A stretch of DNA of 64,000 bases, from contig JAAVVG010000017.1 in assembly GCA_012976225.1 (NCBI GenBank), positions 186,001 to 250,000 on the forward strand. The letters are read 5' to 3'. Position numbers and translations under genes: made by a program. The first letter of the stretch is position 1, and each line of letters begins with the position of its first letter. Of this stretch, positions 44,605 to 57,074 are shown piece after piece. Source of the DNA: Golubevia sp. BC0850. Taxonomy: Eukaryota > Basidiomycota > Exobasidiomycetes > Golubeviales > Golubeviaceae. The notes under the pieces were generated by a model. That model did not search any database, was not told where the DNA came from, and was given only the letters and a program-made list of their open reading frames with translations.

Positions 44605-46214
44605 TCAATCTTCGAGCAACCCGGGAATGAAGAACTGAGAAGTTAACACAGTCAAAAGGAAGGTATCATCAAGGTAGAAGAGAAAGAGGAGTGTAAGAAT
44701 GAGTCATTTGGTCGCAAAAGGTGAAACGGAAGAAGTGAACGTCCACAAAGAACTCACCGTCATCAGACCCTTGTAATTAGAAACATCGCCTATGTAGACA
44801 TAGAACACAACACATTGACCAGAACATAAACACATGATCGTGGAAGTCTCAACTACGTAACTGGAGAGAAAGCGAGAGAATGACTTCATGGAAAGTCGAA
44901 CTGAAGAGAAAGACTGTGCATCGGAAGGAGGCTCCTCCGGTTCTCCTAGATTTTGGAAGTAGATTGAAAGTTCCAGAGGTAGAAGAAAATGAACGACGGC
45001 AAAAGGCAGAGAGAGAGAGAGAGGGGGGGGGGAGAGAGAGAGAGAGTCAAGTCAGAACAGTATTAGAAGGCATGAAACCTCAGCTGAAGCAGCACTCGCC
45101 AGTGACGTTAGGGTGTTGTAGTCCTTTCCAAGTGGTATCGACCTTAACTTCATCCTTCTCGATCGCTAATCGCAATTCCCCAGAATGATTAGCAGAGATC
45201 AAGATAGATTCTGAAATGTTGCTCATTCGATCTGTCACTGTCTTCAATTTGTTGAGCTTGGGCAGCAAGATGCTGACCTATTAGAGTGATATTACGAATA
45301 CGAGGAAATTGAGAATGGCCGAGAGAGACGAACGAGATGAGTCGAAAGCATGAGGTGGAAAGAGAAGACCTGATCTGACATCTCGTAATAGCTTTTCATA
45401 AAGCACTCACATCGATTTCAGGCACCATAGGTTCGACAATAGTATTCACCTCTGCAGGTTTCAGGATCTTGATAAGAACGCTGTGGTTGATTTCTAGACG
45501 AGCTCCAGTCGAGCTCTGCGAAGGCAAGTTGAGCGAAGAGATTGAGCATGCAAGAACAGGACTCCTCATTACAAGTCAGACAGTTTTCCACTCACCACAG
45601 TAGCAATGGCAAAAGACAGAAGAGGATCTGAACCTCTTTTCGAGAGTTTCAGAATCACATCTGCAGCGTTTTGAGCTGAACGCAAAGCCTTTAAGAGAGT
45701 ATCGAGAGAGGCTTCCAATGAGATTTGATTATCGTATTTGGACTCTACTCTGTAGTCTTTGAAGAACTCCTCCTGGGAGGCGAAGAAAATGGGAGCAAAG
45801 AGCCGAGGGATGAAGATCAGTGAATGTTGGAAGCTTGTAGTGGGGACTAAAACCTTTACGTACGGCTCCAAGATTGCTAAACAGAAACGAATCCAAGATC
45901 GGAGTGAATCAGTCAGGATGAATCAAGAAGAAAAGTGGCATGTAGGCACCCTTTGAAGGTAGAAATTTGGGATGGGCAACTCACGTCCAAATCTGAGTCT
46001 CTTGGCTATCTACGTTGCAAATCAGGACGACAGTGTCTGGAGTGAACTTTATGATACACTTTGTGGATATCTTATGCATCGACTCTGATGGTATGCGGAG
46101 AGGAAACGAAGTCGAAATCAGCGAAGAAGAGTTTCTGTTGGAAGGCTATTTAGGATACCTACGAACTACTCTTGTGAGAGTGATGACATCCGTGATAGTC
46201 GCTCTGAACCTCAT
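44605..46214 (-). CDS. HUS1: DNA damage checkpoint clamp subunit HUS1
   Basis: Subunit of the PCNA-like 9-1-1 clamp (Rad9-Hus1-Rad1) loaded at damaged DNA. Exon 1 (46163-46214) reads MRFRATITDVITLTRVV. Exon 2 (45985-46084) gives QSMHKISTKCIIKFTPDTVV and CNVDSQETQIW. Later exons have EEFFKDYRVESKYDNQISLE, LKALRSAQNAADVILKLSKR, then ILLPKLNKLKTVTDRMSNIS and LRLAIEKDEVKVDTTW. The closing exons read SSYVVETSTIMCLCSGQCVV, YVYIGDVSNYKGLMT and FFIPGLLED, which is the typical Hus1 ending. A GT-rich AG-flanked stretch (gggggggggagagag) lies in an intron near 45020. The start is 141 bp from the divergent carnitine-pathway gene. Confidence 0.92.
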
Positions 46215-46354
46215 CAGAAGATCTAAAGACTGATCTAGAGGAAGATCAGAGAATGGCTTGGTAAAGTTGGAAGACGAAGGAGGAGACGCAACTCCAATCT
46301 CTTCCTCCCCCCTCCCCCATCCCATTCTCTCTTTCTTCTTATCATCAGTTGAAA

Positions 46355-48687
46355 ATGATTCAACGAACTCTACAGTCCAGGCTTCGAAAACAACTCGTCT
46401 CATCTTTACCAACTTCTCCAATCTCTCACACGACTTCAACCTTCCGGCTTCGACTCCGACTTACTACTTCAACTTCCAACTATCATGCTTCTGCTTCAAT
46501 CTTTAGCGCTGCTGTGGCAGAATCTCACGAAACTTCAAGCAATCAGTCTCACTCGATCCTGAACAACGCTGCTTCATCAGCTCCGGACGTCAGCTCGACT
46601 ATCTCTGTAGTCAATCAGGACAGAGAGAACGGCGTCCCTTGGTTGTCTACTGAATTGCCAAGAGCTATCACTGTAACTTGGGCTAGTGGCATAGAGAGTA
46701 CTTAGTGAGTAGACTCATAGCTTATCTGGATCAAGGCGTAGTAGTGAAAGGAAGGAGTTGAGTTGGAGAACAAGACTCCGAGGTGGTATCCAACCTCTCA
46801 AATCATTCTCTTCCCCTTTCGGTTATCAAGTCATAACATCTGGCTAAGAGATCACTGCAGATGTCCTCATTGCTATCATCCAAAGACGAAGCAGAGACTT
46901 CTCAACACTTTCCAGGTGAGCTCCCAATCTCGAACCTATCAGTTCTCACACAGCCACGCTTTCCTCCTTGCTCTCATTCCCCCTAACCTTCGCTATCTTC
47001 TTTCAATCCGATTTCATCAGATTCCATCAGATGTTCAACCTCTAGAAATCCAAAGTACAACAGAAGGTCTTCATGTCTTATGGCCAGCTACTACTCCAAT
47101 CTCTTCAACCCCAGATCAATCTTCAAATCCAACTCCCAATTCTTCTTCAGAAATCCATGAACCTCCGACTCATACTTCACTTTACCCTTGGAGGTGGCTT
47201 ATGAATCATTCTTATTCTCCAGCTTTGTCCTCCTCTAAAGGAACAGCTGCGACTAGTGGCTTGGAGAGAATTCTTTGGGGAAAGGGCATCGGAGCTTCTC
47301 CCCCTGTGGTTCAATTTGATGAAGTCATGAATAGTGAAGAAGGAGTTTTGAAGTGGCTGTCCAAGATTGTGAGTGTTTCAGTCGTGGATGAGAGGGGGAA
47401 AGTGTCTTGATTCCTCTGCCAATCCCAAATTATCTTTCTTATGCTTTCTGTTTTCTTTCTCTTTCTTTATTCCAGGCTCAGTACGGGTTCTCATTTGTCA
47501 AGGGAATTCCAGCCACTCCTACTGATACGGAAGCTCTGATCAGGCGGATTGCTTTCATTAGAGAAACTCACTATGGTTGGTCTGCTCCAAGATCTGGACA
47601 CATTCTCTTTCAACTCCAGTCACTTACCTTCACTCATTTCTTTCTTTTTTCAAGGTGGATTCTGGGACTTCACTAGTAATCTCGAACACGGGGACACAGG
47701 TCAGCATCCACTTCAACTCAATTCGATGCGCTTGCTCCTCATTCGAGACTGACTTTTTTTTGCTCCTCTACCCTTTCTCCAGCCTATACCAACCTCGCTC
47801 TTGGAGCTCATACGGATACGACATATTTTTCGGATCCCTGTGGTCTTCAAATGTTCCATCTCCTTTCTCACAGACCTTCCTCCAAGAATTCAACCCCTCC
47901 ATCTGGAGGTGAATCGCTTCTAGTAGATGGTTTCTTAGCAGCCAAAGTTCTGAAAGACGTTCATCCAGAAGCCTATGAAACTTTAAGTCGAATTAGAATC
48001 AGTACTCATTCCGCAGGAGATGAATCTACTCTAATCAGACCGTTGATGAATGGAGGTTATCCAGTTTTAGATCACGATCCTAAAACTGGGGAGTTGATAA
48101 TGGTCAGATATAACAATGATGATAGAAGTACATTGAGTGTCAGTGGAGAGGATGTGGAACCGTTTTATGAGGCTTTGAGAAAGTGAGTAGGGACTCGACG
48201 AGAGTGGAAAGCGATGCAAAGGCAAAAGCTGACTCTGTCTTTCTGGACCCTTTCATTTCACAGATGGCATGAAATTCTGACCAGCCAGGAAGGAGAATAT
48301 TGGTCTCAATTGATCCCGGGAACTGCTTTAAGTAAGTTTCGCCACCCAGTTTAGATTTGAGTTTGCTCTTCAGAAGCTCACCTCCGACTTGTTTCTCTTC
48401 CAGTCTTCGATAATTACCGAGTTCTCCATGGAAGGTCAGCATTTGTCGGAGATCGTAGATTGTGCGGAGCTTAGTGAGTAAAGTTTTCAGTTCCGCAGGT
48501 TCGCTGAAACCGCTCAACTCAGAGCTGACTCGCATCTGTCATGTTCCCTTTTCACTTTCGCAGTGTACCTCACGATGATTTCAGATCTCGCTTGGCTGTT
48601 TTACGTAGCAAGCATGGCGACGGAAGTATCTCTTCATCTTCTAGAACCAAAAGTGGTGAACGAGCTGTTTGGGATGATGCTTTGTAA
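46355..48687 (+). CDS. Mitochondrial Fe(II)/2-oxoglutarate dioxygenase of carnitine biosynthesis
   Basis: Trimethyllysine or gamma-butyrobetaine dioxygenase (AIM17-like). The N-terminus is a mitochondrial presequence (MIQRTLQSRLRKQLVSS). A Cys-rich zinc site follows, characteristic of this family (WLRDHCRCPHCYHPKTKQR). The catalytic domain has QYGFSFVKGIPATPTDTEAL, then LALGAHTDTTYFSDPCGLQM with the His and Asp iron ligands. Next come GGESLLVDGFLAAKVL, and the distal His and 2-oxoglutarate Arg in FDNYRVLHGRSAFVGDRR. It ends at 48687. Eight or so exons are needed. The middle carries a low-complexity insert (SSTPDQSSNPTPNSSSE). The exact substrate cannot be decided from sequence, since the two enzymes are close homologues. 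Confidence 0.9.
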
Positions 48688-49049
48688 ATCCTTGTTGTCT
48701 TTAATTATTCGTCTATTTCTCTGTTGTTTGCAATTCAATCTAATTCTATTTGGACGGCCCTGCACGAAAGCTCGTCCTTTATCACTCTACACGAAAGGTC
48801 TATTTTCCGAATCGATTTATTTTTCAATTTTGTAGACTACAGCTTTTTCAGAACTTTTCGGAAAGGGATGAAACTAAAGAACGGCAAAAAGATTGAAGCA
48901 AAGAAAAGAGAGCGTGGGGAATCGAGTGTCTTCGATTCCAAAGAGAGACCAGAAATTTGGAACTTGAAATTTGGCGATGAGAAGAGGGAAGAAAGAGAAA
49001 GGGGGATGTATATCTAAAACGGGAAAGGGAGAGACAACGAGACTTGATT
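48688..49049. other. Convergent gap, nothing recognised
   Basis: About 360 bases between the dioxygenase stop and the tricalbin stop, presumably two 3' UTRs. Confidence 0.4.
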
Positions 49050-52000
49050 TTAATGTTTCTTTGAGAAAGGGTTGTGAATTCTACTCTTCCTCTTTGAAGG
49101 ATTTCCAAGAGTGTCGACGGTAGAAGCAGCGTCATTGAAACCACTTCCACTACCTTGCTGATGATCTTGAATGTCCATAGCAGAGGTGTTTCCATCTTCA
49201 TCCAAAACGGCAGGGAATTCTGGAATGGTAGGTTCGTGTTCGGCTTCCGACCCAGATCTGTTTCTGTTTCGTCCAGTCAAAGTTCCAATACCTGAGATGG
49301 CCCCTTTTCCTAAACCAAACCCAGCTTTACCTACACCTTTACCAACAGCCATTCCTCCTCCAGCAACTCCAGTGACACCCTTGACACCTAATCTTCCAAC
49401 TCCACCACCAACTTGAGTGAAGGTACGACCGAGACTGGTTCCTTTACGTTCTCTACTGGCCACGAATTCAGGTCTGAAGACGAATCTGACAGTTAAGAAA
49501 CCATCTTCTCCAGCTCCTTTTCCGACAACAGGTAGAACTTGCTCTGAAGATTGGAAAGGTTCGAGATCTGCGAGATTGACTTGACATTGCCCCAACTTGT
49601 CTGGAGTTCCAACTGTATCCCAATCGAAGATTTCAAAGACAGCTTCAGCGGCGACACGGCTGTTGACTTGACATTCTCCGAGATTCTCATTGAAGGTAGG
49701 ATTGACGGTCTTCTTGACGACCTTGGACTTGAAAGTTCGTTCTCCATTGAGATTGAAGACGACGTATGGGTCAGACTTTCCGCCTCGATCAGCTGCACGA
49801 AGGTTCTTAGCGCTGACTAGATCGATGCGAAGGAATCCTTGGTCTAAATTGGCAAGGGAGAGATATCGAAAAGATTAGCCCACTTCTCGACTGCCCAGAA
49901 CGAATCAATGACGCGGACACTCACTGTTGACACTTTCAACTGGCTCGATGTGGATGTCGGTAGGAATGTACTTGCAGGTCAGCTGCAGAGAGGAAGTTGT
50001 GAAGAGCGAACAGTGTAGGTTAGAAAAGAAGCCATCGTGTCTGAACAGCCCAACCTTCGACTCACCTTGATAGTACTAGTAGAAGTTCCAGCGTTAGAAG
50101 CCAGCTTGAATTCGGCTTCCTTGTCCTGAAAAGCCCGACGAATACAAAGAGAAGAAGTAAGAAAGAGTCCATGCCAATTCCTAGCCCTTCTCTTCGACGA
50201 GAACGTTCACCACCGATGATCCTCAAATACTCACCAAGGCCCTTTCTAGAACGTCCTTAGTGTTCCCTTGGAATTCAGCAAAGACATCTTCATCATCATC
50301 TCCAGTTCTCAGTTTCAACCACATTCTAGACCAATCAAGTTCTTTGATAGTAGCTTCACCGACTTCATCCCAAGTACAATGTTCAGCTCTAGCTTTCTCA
50401 GTGGTATAAGTAGGCCAATAAGCGTCATCGAAGGAGACTTCCAATCTAGCATTCTTCTTGGAAACGACTCCAGAAAGGATATTAAAGACCAAAACACCAG
50501 ACTGAGTTTGAAGAAGTTGTTCTCTAGGAATATTAACTCCACCAACATCTTTATCGACAGTATCAGTAGTTTTAACACTAGCCAAAGAAGCCACTGAAGC
50601 TTTGTTCTTTGCATGACCTGGTTTTTCCTTGAACTCTCCAGCAGTTGGACTCAAAGCCACAGTAGCGTGAGACATTTCTTTGATTCTCTTCTTTGAATCT
50701 TCATCCTTTTCATCTTCATCTTCATCATCTACATCATCTGGAGCGTGAACATCTGAGCCTTTTGCAGCAGCCTCATTTCCAGCTCCTTCGAATCTAACTC
50801 CGTTCAAATGAACTCCAGGAAGGAATTCGCAGTCGAAAAGAATCTCTCCTTTGTAAACATTTCTACCTAGATGTAATCTGTCCTTGTGAGATTTCTTGCC
50901 GGTTGAAGAGTAGGGAAGTTTTGGATCTGAAGGATTCTCCATTGCTAGCTCTGAAACTGGAACGTCTACCGTTCCGATCGAACGATCCTTACCAGTATTT
51001 TGATAGTCCATGACTTCGACAGTGACCTTCTCATTCAGAGAATGAACAGGACAGTAGAGAATCTCGTCCCATTCTGGATTGAGGTTGTTGTTGACGATTG
51101 TAGATCCATCGTAAATCTGACCTCTTTGCTTGACGTGAACGTAAGGATCTGATTTACCTCCCATCATAGCTTCTACATTCTTGACGTCGATTGCTTTCTT
51201 CATCCAGAATTTGACGACTCCGATAGCTGGAGTATAGCCGCTTCCACCATTCATTGAACCAGACATGAGAACAGGTTTCCATTCAGCTGACATTCTAACT
51301 CTTCCATGTTTAGATCCAGAGAGAGGGAACCAATCTTGCTGCTTCTCTTTAGCGTGTAGTAAATCGCTCAACTTGACACTGAGGTAAGAAGTAACGTTGT
51401 TATCGTTCATGATCTCGATTCCAATGACAGCTTTCTTCCTCTCGGTGACAAGGAACTCCTTGTGTTCCTCCCAGATTGGAGAAAGGGTTCTCTTCATCTG
51501 CTTAGTTTCGAAGACCTTGTTTCCATTCAATCTCAATCTAGCCTTTGGATTGACGTCTCCTAGTAGTCCAGTAGCTTTGTCCAGTTCCTTGGCTTGATGG
51601 ATTGTTAGACGGACTACACCAGAACTGGTTTCTGGAATAGGTTGAACAGTTCCATCGTCGGCTACTTCTGGCTTGAGAGTTGGGTAGTAAGAAAGAGAGT
51701 ATTGAATCTCTCCACGTTCCTTTCCATCGAGCATGATTGGAGTGCTGAGATTCTCGTGTTCGGCCTCTTCTTCCAGACCTTTGAGATCCCAAGCGGCGTG
51801 ACCGAGAGTAGAATCTGGACGATGCTCGTTGAAGTCCATGAGAGAGAAGGTGAGCATTCCATTGAGGTTGGTGAGGAGAATGAATTTGGTTTCTTTGAAT
51901 TGAGGGTTGGCACTGGATAGGCGAGAAAGAAGTGAGAGAGGAAAGAAGGCGAGCGGGATGAGCAAAAAGGAGGTGGCTCGATTGATTCCAGCTAGATCGA

Positions 52001-53961
52001 CTTCTTCTATCTAACGAGATTTGTTACAGGTCAGCTCCTTGGCGATGAGAGCTCGACACTCACGTGCTCTTCTTCCACTTGGTCTTATCCAAAACGTCCT
52101 TGTTATCAATAGAGATGGCAGCATAAGGATCAGGAGTTCCACCCCCAAGTTTGACACCCTTCAAATTTCTAGCTGACCAAATGCTAACTTGAAGTACACC
52201 AACGGCAGTATCCAAAGGAGTACCACTGAGAAGCTCTTCCAAGTTGATGGTAAACATGTTCGGATTATACATCATAGGACCCAAATTAGCATGAACTTGT
52301 TCTTGAATAAAGTTAGAAAGACCAGGAATATTACCAATATCGAAACCGAAAGTATTACCTCCAACTGGTTTCAAGACATAATCGAACTTAGGAGGTTCCA
52401 TGAATGAAATATCAACAAGTTGAACATGAGGGAAGTTAGAAGTCAATTTCATTCTCAATCTAATGTTACCAATAAAAGAGATGTCTTCAACTAAAATTGG
52501 CATTCCAGCACCTCTAACCAATTGAACTGTAAGAACGATTTTAGGATTGATTTTCTGCGAAGCTTGTTTAACAGTTAAATCTAAAGTGTCGTTAGGAGTG
52601 AAAGAGAATTTCCAATCCATCATAACGATATCATCTTCAGTTTTTGGGAAAGTTCTAACATGATCGATTTTTGGAGCTTTGGTTCCTAAAGTGAAAGTAG
52701 TCATTCTTATTGAGTTCAAGAAACTTGGACACTGTTGAACTAGAATTGCGTCAACTGTTGAAATCACTGTTGCAGATAAAACCGGTTCATAAATCATCCA
52801 AAATCTAGACATGAAATGATTAATCCATTCTGCTGTTTCATGTTCTGAAGCCATGTGAGTTTTTGACATTTCTCTGGCTATATCATCTCTTGCTCTTTGA
52901 CGTGTACGACGCATGGATGCATTGTAATAAGTAGTCGAAAAGGCTCCGATGACTATCATACTAAAAATTCCTCCTCCAAATCTAGTTGCGAAGTATGTAG
53001 AAAGAATTGCGAGAATGACTGAGAAGGATGAAGAGAGAGATTATAAAAACATGAACTTCTACTTCTTTTCCGATCTCTTTCAAGTCCTCTCTCTACTATC
53101 TTACTATCTCCAAAGCTTACTAGCTACTCACTGACAGCTCCATTCCACCAGAACATTCCATAATAAGCATCAGTCAAATATCTGCTAACCATTCTGGTCT
53201 CGAATCCATCATCTCTTTCGACTTCAGTTCCATCAGCATTGAATTTCCTTTGCTTATAACCTGCTCTTTCCATAATCCCTTTACTGACTCCCGTCCAACC
53301 AACTTCGTAGTAATCTGGCATGGTAGAAGATTTAGCTCCAGCTTGAGTAGCTCCAGTTGCGTTCATTCCATCCCCAGATTGACCTTCTGATTTGGAAGTT
53401 CTATCAACATCTGCCATGCTTACAGTCGGTTTGATTGGTTTGCCACCTCCTAGATCAGAAGCTAGAGCTGTTTAGGTGAGAGGGACATCATGGGGGGTTA
53501 GAGATAAGGAAAGAGCGAAGGCCAAAGATTGGAAGACGTTCTTCCGTCTACTCCGCTTCTTCCCTGGAAGGTGCTATCCAAATGAATTTTCAGAGATTTA
53601 AGTAGTTTCCCATCGATCAAAGCAACAGAGGCAGCCTATCAGCTGCCTCCAACCAGCATAGCCCGTGACTCGCTCATCGTTCCAACTCACCAGCTCCTTC
53701 AGTCTTCTTGACACCACCATTGATACCTTTACCGTTCATCATTTTCTTTGCTTGTTGAGCTTTCTCCTCTGGAGTAGCGTTTGCATCAAATTCATGAACA
53801 CTTGCACCTGCAGCTTCGTTTTGTTGAAGTCTGGTCTTTAGTTGCTGTTCTTCCTTCATGTCTTGGATTTGAGCTCCTACTACTGCTTGAGCTTCTTCTT
53901 TGGTGGCCAGTGAATTTGGACCATCTCCATTGACCATATCCTTACTTTTCACTGAAGCCAT
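49050..53961 (-). CDS. Tricalbin-like ER-plasma membrane tether with SMP and C2 domains
   Basis: Lipid-transfer tether at membrane contact sites. The N-terminus is acidic and Gln/Ala-rich and disordered. A cytosolic segment follows (YYEVGWTGVSKGIMERAGYK), then a hydrophobic hairpin (VILAILSTYFATRFGGGIFS and MIVIGAFSTTYY). The SMP domain occupies about 52250-52900 (ETAEWINHFMSRFWMIYEPV, QKINPKIVLTVQLVRGAGMP, DISFMEPPKFDYVLKPVGGN). C2 domains follow: GVLQVSIWSARNLKGVKLGG; GVVRLTIHQAKELDKATG; GVVKFWMKKAIDVKNVEAMM with GKSDPYVHVK; a degenerate GVLVFNILSGVVSKKNARLE; and GFLRIDLVSAKNLRAADRGG with KSDPYVVFNL. The C-terminal tail is Gly-rich and basic (GVGRLGVKGVTGVAGGG, ending NPFSKKH). Calcium-binding Asp residues are visible in the first, third and last C2. 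About eight exons. It is divergent from the DUF1295 gene. Confidence 0.92.
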
Positions 53962-54269
53962 CCTGAAGAGTGAAAAGAGAATGGAATGTCAAGTGAAGGA
54001 GTTGATGGGAAAGAAGTTCGATTGAATGAGATCAGTTCGCAGTCAAGGTTCGGCAACGCTCGGTCTAGACTCGTAGCCACGAGGCTATCGAAATAGATTA
54101 TGTAATTAGATTCGAAGAAAGATTGAGATACAATAACGTGAATGAAAACGAAATTACCGCGAAAGTGTCAATTGGATAGAGAGCTAAGAGTGTGCGAGAT
54201 CAGTCGCCCTGGGGGGTTGCCAACTTGTTCCCTATCCAGCTCTCCTTTACGTAACATCAAGTATCAATC

Positions 54270-56018
54270 ATGACTTATACAGCTGGACTAAGAGGTCTAC
54301 TACCAACTTTAGGTTTAATCTATGGAGTTCAAGCTGCTTGCGCTTCAGTAGCAGTTCCACTAAAGACTGAGAAGGTGAGCAAGCTCTTATCCAGCAGCTC
54401 ACAGCTCCAAGCTCCACCCTGCTTGCTACCTTCATCCACTGACATCCCTCCCTGACATACTCAAAGTATTACGATCTAGCAGGATCCTTTGGTTTCCAGA
54501 CCGCAGTTCTCTTCTCTCTATGGGCTCCTTCCTTGAAAGCTAGATTCATCGAAGGTTCAAAGTTACCTCTTCCTGGTATCACCTCCTTCCATTCTAGGCA
54601 ACTCATCATGAGTGGTTTGACTATGTTCTGGGCAGCTAGATTGGGCACTTTTTTGTTTCAGGTGAGTTGGGTTGGCCACACCTTACAATTGGTTAACACG
54701 AGGTATGAATCATGATAGGATCAGGGTCCTGGCTTCTCTGCTCTATAGAACGCATGAAGCGACCGGAAGAAAGAGAAGAGACCGCAGGAAAGCCTGAAAG
54801 CCTTCAAGCTGAGCCAGAAGAATGCAGGAAAGGTCATAATCGACCTTGTCTTTCAGAAGTGTTGTTCTCTCCTCCACTTGGTCACTTTCTTCTGACTAGA
54901 AATAACTAAGGCCTTCGAAGATGTTCACAGAGGAGTGATATATCTCAAACGGTACATGAAGTTAATCCGATCCCAGTCGATCCAGCCTGTGAAGACGCTC
55001 GGGTTGAGGCTGACCAACTTCTCACTTCACCTCCTCCGTCCATCTCTTCAGCGTATTCAACGTTCAGGTTCTGACTCTAGATTTGATGAAATCAAGCAAT
55101 CTCCAACTAAGTTCTTTGGAGCTTGGATGATGCAAGCTACGTAAGTCTTTTCTTTGTCTCTGCAATCTCGATTCGACTATACTTACCTCACCCTCTTCCA
55201 CTCGTCCTTCTTCTATTTCCTACTCTGCCTCATCTTCGGCTTACTTTCATTTCCCTTCTCGTTTCAGATGGATCTCCTTAACCGCACTACCAGTCTTCCT
55301 AGTTAACTCCATCCCTTCCAAAGCTCAACCCCCACTCGGTATCAAAGATTTCCTAGGTTTATCGGTTTGGTTACTTGGAATGGGCTTAGAAGCAGTCGCA
55401 GACAGACAGAAATCAGCTTGGAGAGAAGAAAAGAATGAGAAGAAACATGATGAGAATTTCATTAAGAGTGGGGTTTGGAGTTGGAGTAGGCATCCTAAGT
55501 GAGTCACTTCGAGAAGAAAGCAGCTTTTGAAATTTATTCTGACCTATTTCTTTCTTTCTCTTCATCAGTTACTTCGGAGAGATCACACTTTGGAGTGGAA
55601 TGTATTTGCTTTCAACTACTTCTTTACTTAACGCTGCTCCTTATTTCCCAGCTCATACCGTTGGATTGGCACTTGCTTCTCCAGTTTTGGAATATGGTTT
55701 AATTAGATTCGTTTCTGGAGGTGAGTCTTTTGCTTTTCGCCAACACTACAATTCCATTTCAAAATTTCTCGCTGAACCTGAACTATCTCTTTCTTTGATC
55801 TATAGTTCCTCTGTTGGAGAAAAGCTCTGACAAGAAGCTAAAGGATGATCCAAAGTGGAAGGAGTACAAGCAGTGAGATGTTCGCGACTACTTTTTTGAA
55901 AAATCTTTAACCCATGAAATTGGGGAGACTCGGAAAAAAGGCGAAGCAGCTGACTTTCCGTCCTCTCTCTTGCAGAAATGTTCCTTGTTTTGTCCCTTTC
56001 ATTGGAAGCAAAAACTAG
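54270..56018 (+). CDS. DUF1295 membrane enzyme, steroid 5-alpha-reductase-like
   Basis: Polytopic ER-type oxidoreductase; substrate unknown. Exons 54270-54374, 54467-54661, 55052-55140, 55268-55498, 55569-55720, 55806-55872 and 55976-56018 sum to 882 nt (293 residues). Motifs of the family: FWAARLGTFLFQRIQRSGSD followed by SRFDEIKQSPTKFFGAWMMQ, LGLSVWLLGMGLEAVADRQK, and the cofactor-side GVWSWSRHPNYFGEITLWSG. The end reads KQNVPCFVPFIGSKN. Hydrophobic helices cover most of the rest (LPTLGLIYGVQAACASVAV, ISLTALPVFLVNSI). The second intron is long at 390 nt and contains misleading open frames. The exon sum and the conserved junction FLFQ-RIQRSGSDSRFDE support skipping all of it. Confidence 0.92.
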
Positions 56019-56489
56019 AAAAAAGGTCACTCAAGTTCGTGTTGGAAAGCGTCCATTTTCCTAAGTCAAGGTCAACAAGTAAACTCTACTACTTCTCTCA
56101 ATGTCTTTGTTCAGCCTTACTTTATCATTTGACTCTGTTCACTCCGATCAACTCTTCTCCTCTTCTGATCCCAGTTCTTTGGACCTTGTTTGATTGCCAA
56201 ACTCCCACGGTATCGAGAAGAAGCGAGAGAGAAGTGATGCGGATCGTTGACTTTCGAGGTCACAGACACTTCGACCACCAGTTTCCAATCCATAAAGATT
56301 AGGAAGATATTGCAGTCGTACATAGTCCTCAAGTTTCTCCCCATCGCATTCAAGAAGGGGCTTGTTCCTAACAATTGAGGAGCGCTTTCTGGAAAGGAGG
56401 ACAGTCACACTTTGCATAGAGTTCACTCGTCACGCTAAAGATCAAAAGGTTTAAAGAAAGAGAAAAAATGGTGGTATTCAGAATTCTTT

Positions 56490-56620
56490 AATCTGCTGAA
56501 AGAGCCAGTTTGCTATTTGCTGATCCAACAGCTTAGCTTTCCCATCGCTGGATTCAAGCGACGTGTCTTATCTTTTCTCGTCATCAACAGAGCCTGATGC
56601 TCCGAGATAGCTCGTTGTGA
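56490..56620. repeat. Dispersed repeat, terminal block fragment
   Basis: The block agctttcccatcgctggattcaagcgacg plus gtcttatcttttctcgtcat matches 720-795 and 57822-57885. It contains an imperfect-to-perfect palindrome (CGTCGCT, 7-base loop, AGCGACG in the 57.8-kb copy). This is the right end of a unit whose left part is not recognisable. Confidence 0.6.
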
Positions 56621-56689
56621 ACAAGCTTCCTACAGAAAGCTGGTGGTTCGCCAGCCTTTCCAATCTTTTCATAGAAACAACCCGCGCCA

Positions 56690-56815
56690 GCCCCCGTCCA
56701 GAGAGAGGATTTGATATGGTCATTCAGATCCAAAGCCGTTTCAAAGCTTTAAGATCTGGACCTCGTCCCAATCTCGTTCTCAAAAGAGAGAGAGTGAAGA
56801 ACTGTCCTTTCGAAC
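56690..56815. repeat. Dispersed repeat, left-end fragment
   Basis: This matches the start of copy 2 (885-990): gaggatttgata, then cattcagatccaaagccg and ctcaaaagagagagtgaag. As on the left flank, it follows a right-end block after roughly 80-90 bases, so the two ends occur in the same tandem order at both loci. Confidence 0.6.
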
Positions 56816-57074
56816 TCCTTCAGGCTAGCCGAAAGAGCTCCTTTGCCTCTTCGCTGTTTCCGAGACAGCTACTAGCGTTTCCACTCGAAGAGTGTTTACT
56901 TATCGAGTCTGGCCGAATAAAAAGAGAACAATGTCTCAAATCACAGCTCGAAAACGATCATCCGGGTCAGGCACCTCATCGAAACCGGCCATGGCAGATA
57001 AGAACGAGTTCTTACCCCCATAGAGGCGACGATGTGATGCCCAATCGGAGGGAGATAACGATATGGCCCCTTTG

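Noticed and set aside
46349-46354. Earlier start for the carnitine-pathway dioxygenase
   Set aside because: The codon is TTG. The ATG at 46355 is the first proper start and opens a good presequence.
54662-55051. Open frames between exons 2 and 3 of the DUF1295 gene
   Set aside because: Skipping the whole stretch restores the conserved LFQRI..GSDSRFDE junction and a multiple-of-three total.
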